Assembly (NCBI RefSeq): GCF_000499385.1
Contig: NW_013654578.1
Coordinates: 7,501 to 18,496 of the forward strand
Source: Eimeria necatrix
Lineage: Eukaryota; Apicomplexa; Conoidasida; Eucoccidiorida; Eimeriidae
Reading direction: 5' to 3'
DNA: 10,996 nt
Made by a program: the position numbers and the translations under genes. This document shows, one piece after another, positions 6,933 to 10,996 of the stretch. The notes under the pieces are model-generated. The model did no database searches. It saw nothing but the letters and a program-made list of their open reading frames with translations, and had not been told where the DNA came from. Within the stretch, counting starts at the first letter, position 1. Each line of letters opens with the position of its first letter.

Positions 6933-6978
6933 TTTAGGGTTTAGGGTTTAGGGTTTAGGGTTTAGGGTTTAGGGTTTG
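6933..6978 (+). repeat. Telomere-like array, TTTAGGG on plus
   Basis: Six perfect units abutting the 3' side of the minus-strand exon 6979-7149. Its CCCTAAA sense brings an in-frame TAA. Confidence 0.95.
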
Positions 6979-7149
6979 GCTGGCCTCGTCCTCGAGCAGC
7001 CGCTGCTGGTGCAGAGCTTCGAACTTCTTTTCTTTTGCAAAAATTAAATCTTTTTCTTTCTTTTTAAAAAGTTCCATTAATTCCAAATTGGCTGCATGCA
7101 GCGCAGCCTCAATTTCCGCCTTCGTGGGACCCTTCTTGCTCTTCGCCAT
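6955..7149 (-). CDS. Lys/Glu-rich N-terminal coiled-coil exon
   Basis: ATG at 7149-7147, directly after the telomere-like array (…TTTAGG|ATG), then MAKSKKGPTKAEIEAALHAA and a heptad-like helix with LFKKKEKDLIFAKEKKFEAL, ending RLLEDEASQ at the next array. The frame runs into that array (TLNPKP) and stops at TAA 6957-6955. Codon usage and a Lys-rich start of the MAKSKKGPTK kind are typical of N-termini of ciliary coiled-coil proteins. It may be exon 1 of the coiled-coil gene whose later exons are at 5482-6237. Oddity: no GT donor occurs between the last coding residues and the stop, so as sequenced the exon cannot be joined by a canonical intron. Either it is a 64-codon gene, or a donor was lost or displaced by array expansion or misassembly. 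Confidence 0.5.
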   Translation of the reverse strand: MAKSKKGPTKAEIEAALHAANLELMELFKKKEKDLIFAKEKKFEALHQQRLLEDEASQTLNPKP

Positions 7150-7195
7150 CCTAAACCCTAAACCCTAAACCCTAAACCCTAAACCCTAAACCCTA
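7150..7195 (-). repeat. Telomere-like array, CCCTAAA on plus
   Basis: Six to seven perfect units abutting the ATG of the minus-strand exon. In transcript sense its TTTAG could be a splice acceptor one base before ATG. Confidence 0.95.
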
Positions 7196-7313
7196 GGGGG
7201 GACTAAAACCCAAAGCACAAACCCTATACCCTGAGGTCTGGGAGTAAACTCGAGGGTTTCGTCTGCGGCTGGGAGCGGAAGCCGCAGCACGCGAGCTGGC
7301 AACGGGCTCGTCG

Positions 7314-7363
7314 AGGGTTTAGGGTTTAGGGTTTAGGGTTTAGGGTTTAGGGTTTAGGGTTTA
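7314..7363 (+). repeat. Telomere-like array, TTTAGGG on plus
   Basis: Seven perfect units. Confidence 0.95.
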
Positions 7364-7475
7364 CGGTTAGTTCATAGTTTATTATTCAATTAATTCAACT
7401 TAATTTACTTCTGGCTAGATTGGGTGCGCAGACACACCAAAGCATGCAGCCGAATGCTCGCCGGGGCCCCCGGGC

Positions 7476-7528
7476 CCTAAACCCTAAACCCTAAACCCTA
7501 AACCCCAAACCCTAAACGCTAAACCCTC
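7476..7528 (-). repeat. Telomere-like array, CCCTAAA on plus
   Basis: Seven units with CCCCAAA and CGCTAAA variants. Confidence 0.94.
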
Positions 7529-7617
7529 AACCTAAACTTCTAAGTTATCTCTAAACCGCTTTTCATTTTTGTTTGTTTCGAGATAAAAGATACTGCCGAA
7601 GTCCTGTGTCGCTCCAC

Positions 7618-7687
7618 AAACCCCAAACCCTAGCTCTACACCCTAAACCCTAGCCTCTAAACCCTAAACCCTAAACCCTAAACCCTC
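7618..7687 (-). repeat. Interrupted telomere-like array, CCCTAAA on plus
   Basis: About eight units with two interruptions (TAGCTCTACA and TAGCCTC). Confidence 0.92.
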
Positions 7688-7744
7688 AATATTTTGCTTC
7701 CCAGCTCTTAATACTAAACCATATCAGTTCTCTTTCTCCCCCAA

Positions 7745-7816
7745 ATGCTGCAGCGAGCAACTGCTGCCCTCCTGCTTTCGGGGGCCCCCCTGGGGCCCCT
7801 CAGGGGCCCCCAGACC

Positions 7817-7853
<37 letters not shown>

Positions 7854-7906
7854 CAGCAGGAGGCGTCCAGGGTCGCCGTTTCTACATGGGCCCCCGTAGA
7901 TGGCCC

Positions 7907-7975
<69 letters not shown>

Positions 7976-8410
7976 GGCTCCCCGCCAGCTTCTTTTTCAA
8001 TCTTCAGCACAACCTCCATGGTAACTGTCCGCCCCTCTCCCCCCACCCTCGAAATGGCCCCAGGGGGCCCCCAGGGGGCCCCAGGGGGCCCCCAGGGGGC
8101 CCCCCAGCCGGGGGCCCCCCGGGGGCCCCCCAGGGGTTTATGCGGGAAGGGGGTTTTGTGTTTTCTTTTTTGCCAAAGTTGGCATCTCAAAAGACTTTCG
8201 ACAAGTCCGCGAGACTGACAGTTCTTTTAAAGGCGAAGCACGTTGGCTGCCTCCTGTACCCTCTGGGGGCCCCCGGGGGGCCCCCAGGGGGGATGAGTGG
8301 GCCCTGGAGGCCCCCTGCGGGCCAGGGTACACTTTGAGGGTCAGCCCCCACTCGGGGAAGCCGCAGACACACGTTTGTATTGCGCTGCTGCAGCAGCAGC
8401 CGGAGCCGCT

Positions 8411-8471
<61 letters not shown>

Positions 8472-8615
8472 GCTGTGCACTTGGTGGCCTGCAGCAGGGG
8501 CGAGTGGCTCACGCTGCAGCTGCTGATGCAGCAGTCGCTGCCGGTTTTGTTCAACTGGCACAAAGAGGCGCTGCTGGCTGCAGCGGAGGACGAAGCCAAC
8601 CCAAACCCTAATTAG
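7745..8615 (+). CDS. Unknown protein with poly-Ala/Ser/Gln tracts, proposed two exons
   Basis: Proposed join: 7745-8020 and 8367-8615. ATG at 7745 starts MLQRATAALLLSGAPLGPL, a basic/hydrophobic start without acidic residues (signal or mitochondrial presequence possible), then poly-Ala, GRRFYMGPRRWPG, poly-Ser, and FSIFSTTSM before a donor-like ATG|GTAACT. The exon ends in phase 0. GCCGCAG| at 8366 is followed in phase 0 by THVCIALLQQQPEPL, about 18 Gln, RKAVHLVACSRGEWLTLQLL and FNWHKEALLAAAEDEA. The stop TAG at 8613-8615 comes from telomere-like DNA (ANPNPN*). The intron would be 346 bases of GGGGCCCCC-rich sequence. No family recognised; the second exon's non-repeat part is the better-supported coding piece. 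The minus strand also has an ATG in good context near 8020 (MEVVLKIEKEAGGEP then poly-Leu), so strand for the first half is uncertain. Confidence 0.38.
7914..7974 (+). repeat. CAG trinucleotide run (about 20 units)
   Basis: Pure CAG run, read AGC (Ser) in the proposed plus-strand exon. In the other plus frames it would be Gln or Ala, and on minus Leu, Cys or Ala. An expected length-polymorphic site. Confidence 0.95.
8055..8140. repeat. GGGGGCCCCC cluster
   Basis: Six to seven self-complementary G4-5C4-6 blocks, within the proposed intron. Related blocks lie at 1-70, 190-250, 356-412, 7779-7812 and 8264-8292. Confidence 0.9.
8411..8466 (+). repeat. CAG trinucleotide run coding poly-Gln (about 18 units)
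   Basis: Pure CAG run in the second exon of the plus-strand candidate gene, between PEPL and RKAVHLVACS. Confidence 0.95.
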
Positions 8616-8650
8616 GGTTTAGGGTTTAGGGTTTAGGGTTTAGGGTTTGG
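8603..8650 (+). repeat. Telomere-like array with palindromic CCCTAA/TTAGGG junction
   Basis: One AAACCCTAA unit meets TTAGGGTTT at 8611|8612, an 18-bp perfect palindrome, then five TTTAGGG units follow to the right. Confidence 0.93.
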
Positions 8651-8755
8651 GGCAAACAAACCCGTGGGACTCGCCCCAACACTTTTGCAAAGTTAAGAAC
8701 AACTCAGCAGCCGCGGAGGCTGGCCAGAGGCGTGCATACACCCCAGACAGCGTGC

Positions 8756-8807
8756 TAGGGTTTAGGGTTTAGGGTTTAGGGTTTAGGGTTTAGGGTTTAG
8801 GGTTTGG
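8756..8807 (+). repeat. Telomere-like array, TTTAGGG on plus
   Basis: Seven perfect units. The last one runs into GGGTTTTTGGG. Confidence 0.95.
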
Positions 8808-8810
8808 GTT

Positions 8811-9010
8811 TTTGGGTAGTTCTCGGCGCGTTGAGCGCATCTTTAGAAAACGCGCAGAAACAGAAAAGAGATGAAACAAAAGGAAAAGAAAAGTCAAGGA
8901 AAAGGAACCCAACTCCGAAGGAAAGACAGCAGAGGCTGGGGGGTGGAGGGGGTTTCTCAGCGCCTCGGGAGCCCGAAAGAAGTGTCAAAAGCAAAATTAA
9001 ATTAAATTAA
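8811..9010 (+). CDS. Lys/Arg-rich exon candidate (no ATG)
   Basis: Open from the end of the telomere-like array to TGA/TAA near 9010: VVLGALSASLENAQKQKRDE, a Lys/Arg/Glu-rich stretch (KGKEKSRKRNPTPKERQQRL), a five-Gly run and FSAPREPERSVKSKIKLN. The listed first codon is TTG, so this is an exon or not a gene. A CATCTTTAG| within it could be an acceptor, shortening it to the charged part. The end is in the AAATT microsatellite. No homology recognised; the purine-rich composition alone could produce such a frame. Confidence 0.25.
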
Positions 9011-9031
9011 ATTAAATTAAATTAAATTAAA
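8994..9031. repeat. AAATT pentanucleotide microsatellite
   Basis: Seven to eight tandem AAATT units. Confidence 0.95.
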
Positions 9032-9430
9032 TGAATTTCTTTTATTTATTTCGCATTTTCCCCGCAAAAACCTCCAAAAGTCTTCCGCAGGGGCCCCCGG
9101 AGGTGTCTGTACACCGCAGCCCTGCAGCAGCTGCTCGGCGGCGCCGCAGCAGCAGCAGCCGCTTTTCGCGGGTTTAGACCTTTCTAAAGAGCAAATTAGT
9201 TAATTTTTTTGGTTTTTATTTCCTTTTTTGACTCTTTTATTTCCTTTTTTCTCCTTTTTAGCTGCCTTTTCCCCCAGGAAGCCCCTGCCTCGCAGCCGCC
9301 GCGCGGCGGAGGGGCCCCTGCTGCTGCTTCAGGGGCCTCCCAGCCGCTTCAGGGCCTCCTCTGCTGCTTCTGCGGCCTCTGAGGGGCCCCCGAGGCCCCC
9401 CTGAGGGCCCCCAGTACCCTTTTTTGGCCC
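9011..9430. other. Upstream region of the LysM gene
   Basis: Contains AT-rich sequence, a GGGGCCCCC block, the motif TGTCTGTACACCGCAG (9104-9119) whose inverted copy lies beyond the gene at 10454-10469, a short CAG run, the T-rich tract and further GGGGCCCC/CTGCTG blocks. No gene supported. Confidence 0.5.
9203..9261 (+). promoter_or_regulatory. Pyrimidine/T-rich tract ending TTTTTAG, possible 3' splice site
   Basis: A T/C-rich stretch ending CTCCTTTTTAG| at 9261, upstream of the LysM gene. An exon beginning at 9262 in the LysM frame would hit TGA at 9380-9382, so if real it feeds a different frame, a 5' UTR exon, or an alternative start. Confidence 0.4.
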
Positions 9431-9555
9431 ATGGCTCCCGTATGCTCCCCCACAGAGGGGCCCCCCGCCGCGGGCTCTCCTGCAGCTTTCGAGGGCCCCT
9501 CGGGGGCCCCGGAAGCGTCGGGGGCCCCCTCAGCAGCAGCAGCAGCAGCGCCGCC

Positions 9556-9588
<33 letters not shown>

Positions 9589-10318
9589 GGCGGACCACAA
9601 ACACAAGATAAGGCCCGCAGACACTCTGCTGTCCATTGCTGCAGAGTACGGGGTGTCTATACACCAGCTCATGCGCTGCAACAATTTAAGTTCTTCCGAT
9701 ATTTGGTTTAAGACCCATTTGACAGTACCCTGTGACCCGCAGCAGTGCAGGCACTTTCGAGGGGGCCCCCCGGGGGCCCCCCGGGGGCCCCCGGGGCCCC
9801 CGGGGCCCCCGGGGCCCGCGGGGCCCCCGGGGGCCCCCCCGCCGCCTGGGGGCCCCGCCCCTGCGGGGCCCCCCGAGGGGGCCCCCCTAGCTGCGGCCGA
9901 GGGGGACAGTTCAGCATTAGGGCCTCGGGGGGCCCCCAATGGGGGCCCCTGCCCAGCACCGGGGGCCCCCCACAACAAGGAGGGGCCTCGGCAGAAGGGG
10001 CCCTCCGCAGCAGCCCCGGGGGGCCCCCCAGGGGCCCCCCCAGGGGGCCCCCCTGGGGGCCCCCCGGGGGCCTCCGCCCCGGGAGAGCCCGCAGCGCCCC
10101 CCGGGGGGCCCCCCGGGGGGGCCCCCGGAAGAGGAGCGAGGGGACTATTCTTTGTCGCTGGATTCGGACTTCCAAAGAAATGCAAATGTGGCGCTTTTGG
10201 TGGAGGGTTTGGTGCGGGAGGTGGACATACACCCGAGAGTGGCGCGACAGCGCATTGTGGCGCGAGGTGTACGTACACCTCAGCGGGGGCGGTTGTAACA
10301 GTAACAAATGAGAAATGA
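9431..10318 (+). CDS. LysM-domain protein with Ala-rich N-terminus and Gly/Pro-rich tail
   Basis: ATG at 9431 (GCCCATGG context) is the first in frame after TGA at 9380. Residues 1-54 are Ala/Pro-rich with poly-Ala. Residues 56-100 form a LysM domain: HKHKIRPADTLLSIAAEYGV, then SIHQLMRCNNL, SSSDIWF and THLTVP, matching the family pattern (H.V..GDTL..IA..Y.V....L...N.L...D....L.IP). The tail is GGPPGAP-type repeat, ending at TGA 10316-10318. LysM modules bind N-acetylglucosamine polymers in bacteria and plants, but the eukaryotic LYSMD-type ones, which this resembles, are mostly intracellular and less understood. No signal peptide is visible. Beyond about 10130 this frame gives Gly/Cys-rich sequence, while another frame gives a more protein-like charged end (see the separate entry), so an intron or indel in the GGGGCCCCC region is likely. 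Confidence 0.72.
9596..9730 (+). other. LysM domain
   Basis: Residues 56-100 of the ORF. Visible signature: DTLLSIAAEYGV (helix 1), QLMRCNNL (helix 2, with the conserved Asn), SSDIW and LTVP (final strand). 45 residues, the standard LysM length. Confidence 0.85.
9753..10128. repeat. Extended GGGGGCCCCC repeat region
   Basis: More than twenty self-complementary G/C blocks. All three plus frames and two minus frames stay open, reading GGPPGAP-like sequence, so ORF evidence is void here. Strong hairpin potential and prone to assembly error. Confidence 0.92.
10095..10298 (+). CDS. Alternative-frame C-terminal exon of the LysM gene
   Basis: In the frame shifted from the LysM frame, this stretch reads RPPGGPPGGPP, EEERGDYSLSLDSDFQRNAN, VALLVEGLVREVDIHPRVAR and QRIVARG, with a stop at 10296-10298. 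The mix of acidic, basic and hydrophobic residues is far more protein-like than the Gly/Cys/Trp-rich readings of the two other frames. An acceptor-like CCCGCAG| at 10094 would open this frame in phase 0. Possible matching donors upstream (ACA|GTACCC at 9726 in phase 0, or other phase/acceptor pairs such as AGCA|GTGCAG with CGGCAG| at 9994) are not strong. A sequencing indel in the GC-rich repeat is the alternative. Confidence 0.45.
   Translation, partial: RPPGGPPGGPPEEERGDYSLSLDSDFQRNANVALLVEGLVREVDIHPRVARQRIVARGVRTPQRGRL
10264..10281. promoter_or_regulatory. 18-bp perfect palindrome with two GTGTAC/GTACAC half sites
   Basis: GAGGTGTACGTACACCTC, symmetrical about 10272|10273, near the 3' end of the LysM gene. 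GTGTAC resembles the DNA motif reported for the apicomplexan ApiAP2 regulator AP2-G. Binding here is inference only; it may also be a coding coincidence. Confidence 0.4.
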
Positions 10319-10340
10319 TATTTATTATTTATTATTTATT

Positions 10341-10372
<32 letters not shown>

Positions 10373-10408
10373 TTATTTATTTATTTGTTTATTTATTTAA
10401 ATGAATAA
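10319..10408. repeat. TTTA tetranucleotide microsatellite
   Basis: About twenty TTTA/TTA units directly after the LysM gene's stop, ending AAATGAATAAAG. Its AATAAA could serve in 3' end formation. Confidence 0.93.
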
Positions 10409-10532
10409 AGGGGAGAAATCGAGTGGGGGTTGCGGGGAGTTTCTCGGGCCCGTCTGCGGTGTACAGACAGCTCAACACTGCATGCATGATGCAGCAGCAG
10501 CCGCAAAGCCCCGCCGCTCCCCCGTGCGCCCG
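10409..10532. other. Non-coding spacer with GTGTACAGACA and TGCATGCA motifs
   Basis: Contains the inverted copy (10454-10469) of the 9104-9119 motif and TGCATGCA at 10479-10486, a sequence known as an ApiAP2 binding motif in apicomplexan promoters. Possible promoter area for the exon at 10604, but an array intervenes. Confidence 0.35.
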
Positions 10533-10595
10533 AGGGTTTAGGGTTTAGGGTTTAGGGTTTAGGGTTTAGGGTTTAGGGTTTAGGGTTTAGGGTTT
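10533..10595 (+). repeat. Telomere-like array, TTTAGGG on plus
   Basis: Nine perfect units ending in GGTTTGTCTGTAG, an acceptor-like sequence. Confidence 0.95.
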
Positions 10596-10603
10596 GTCTG
10601 TAG

Positions 10604-10687
10604 CTGCCTCTAGCGCGCCCGGCAGCGAGGCTGAACATTGCCGAAAGCAGCCGAACAAGACCCGAACTCACTGGCCGCCTCGCTGCT

Positions 10688-10742
<55 letters not shown>

Positions 10743-10920
10743 AGCTGGCCTACGGGGAAGCCCTGGAGGACTGCCGGCGGCTGCGGACTCTGCAGCAAGA
10801 ACTGGACTTGTCAGTTTCGGAATTAATTTCTTATTTGCTCATTTACGACCAAGACTTCGACACTGCCCAGCGCGCGCTGCTCCAAGACGCCCACTGGCAC
10901 AGGCGAGGGTTTAGGGTTTA
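10604..10920 (+). CDS. Exon with 18-residue poly-Leu helix (unknown protein)
   Basis: Starts after the acceptor-like GTTTGTCTGTAG| (AG at 10602-10603; that TAG is also the upstream in-frame stop), and has no ATG. It reads LPLARPAARLNIAESSRTRP, ELTGRLAA, then 18 Leu (one TTG and 17 CTG), QLAYGEALEDCRRLRTLQQE and LDLSVSELISYLLIYDQDFD with TAQRALLQDAHWHRR. The non-repeat part is balanced, helical and protein-like; alternative frames give poly-Ala/Arg or poly-Cys. The poly-Leu is long enough to span a membrane, with Arg on its N side, so a signal anchor is possible. The frame stops in the next array at about 10919; an AGG|GTTTAG donor there is possible. No family recognised. Confidence 0.5.
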
Positions 10921-10996
10921 GGGTTTAGGGTTTAGGGTTTGGGGTTTGGGGTTTGGGGTTTGGGTTTAGGGTTGGGGGTTGGGGGTTGGGGGTTGG
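10905..10996 (+). repeat. Telomere-like array drifting to GGGGTTT and GGGGGTT
   Basis: Four TTTAGGG units, then three to four GGGGTTT units, then four GGGGGTT units to the window edge. Strong G-quadruplex potential on the plus strand. It could be a variant interstitial array or lie close to a chromosome end. Confidence 0.93.

Larger units (their letters stand above)
6238..6954. other. Region without a supported gene: arrays and short spacers
   Basis: Possible intron space between the coiled-coil exons. Minus-strand spacers contain small open segments after acceptor-like AGs: 6455-6413 after TTTACAG| (LTPRLQDLRPQMQ) and about 6329-6297 after CACTTCAG| (KVLHMLKHLAF). They look helical but are under 15 codons and cannot be called. 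Confidence 0.5.
7196..7744. other. Region without a supported gene
   Basis: Spacers 7196-7313, 7364-7475 and 7529-7617 between arrays. All have open minus-strand frames: DEPVASSRAAASAPSRRR near 7310-7260, GPGAPASIRLHALVCLR near 7473-7420, and VERHRTSAVSFISKQTKMK near 7615-7560. The middle one follows TTTAG| and is flanked like the accepted minus exons. Lengths of 23-38 codons are not significant alone. Confidence 0.45.

Noticed and set aside
4027..7617. Many 15-40 codon open frames in the spacers between arrays
   Set aside because: Frames of this length are open by chance too often in segments of 50-120 bases. Listed in the region notes but not called as genes.
8470..8540. Ankyrin-like look of KAVHLVACSRGEWLTLQLL
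   Set aside because: Spacing between the HL, Gly and LL positions is off by one from the ankyrin consensus and there is only one copy.
9349..10278. Long minus-strand ORFs opposite the LysM gene
   Set aside because: GGGGCCCCC is self-complementary and open in nearly all frames; LysM is on the plus strand.
3481..10996. True chromosome end (telomere)
   Set aside because: Arrays are short, occur in both orientations and alternate with exons and unique DNA, as interstitial repeats do. Only the right-edge array could be near an end, and that cannot be decided here.
1..10996. tRNA, rRNA or other structured RNA genes
   Set aside because: No tRNA box A/B pattern or rRNA core was recognised on either strand by reading; a covariance-model scan would be decisive.

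Overview
This window looks like a piece of nuclear genome from an apicomplexan coccidian of the Eimeria type. Three things point there. First, there are about thirty interspersed arrays of the telomere-like heptamer TTTAGGG/CCCTAAA in both orientations. Second, there are long CAG/CTG triplet runs inside and outside coding sequence, reading as poly-Gln, poly-Ala, poly-Ser, poly-Leu or poly-Cys. Third, there are clusters of GGGGCCCCC that read as Gly/Pro/Ala. This combination is the known hallmark of repeat-rich Eimeria chromosome segments. The species cannot be fixed from the window. Genes are intron-containing, so ORFs must be read as exons, and many long ORFs are only triplet-repeat shadows.

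Layout. 76-3645 (minus): a probable secreted protein of about 1,160 residues. It has a signal-peptide exon (3542-3645), a small intron made largely of CCCTAAA repeats, and a giant second exon with poly-Gln, nine 15-residue EYQQKYQQPQ-type repeats, a poly-Ala region and one PAN/Apple domain with all six cysteines. 3646-5089: telomere-like arrays with short unique spacers and no convincing gene. 5090-5292 (minus): an ATG-less, Ser-rich exon candidate. 5482-6237 (minus): two exons, joined in phase, encoding a Gln-rich coiled coil. 6955-7149 (minus): a Lys/Glu-rich N-terminal coiled-coil exon that may belong to the same gene. A flagellar dynein-regulatory-complex-like protein is a tentative idea for this pair. 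7150-7744: arrays and spacers. 7745-8615 (plus): a candidate two-exon gene around a GGGGCCCCC-rich intron. 8756-9010: an array followed by a charged exon candidate. 9431-10318 (plus): a LysM-domain protein with a collagen-like Gly/Pro tail whose C-terminal reading frame is uncertain. 10604-10920 (plus): an exon with an 18-residue poly-Leu helix. The right edge is a G-rich telomere-like array that drifts to GGGGTTT and GGGGGTT.

The genes form no operon or shared pathway. What unites them is architecture. Triplet repeats are inserted between conserved segments (even inside the PAN domain), and telomere-like arrays sit in introns and at exon edges. There they appear to supply splice acceptors (…TAG|), stop codons and possibly RNA hairpins. 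Orientation is informative: three minus-strand exons are preceded in the transcript by UUUAGGG arrays and followed by CCCUAAA arrays, so each exon lies in the loop of a potential long inverted repeat.

Product assignments are firm only for the PAN/Apple and LysM domains. Intron positions, the coiled-coil gene's identity and the small exons are inferences from open frames, phase and splice-site-like sequence.
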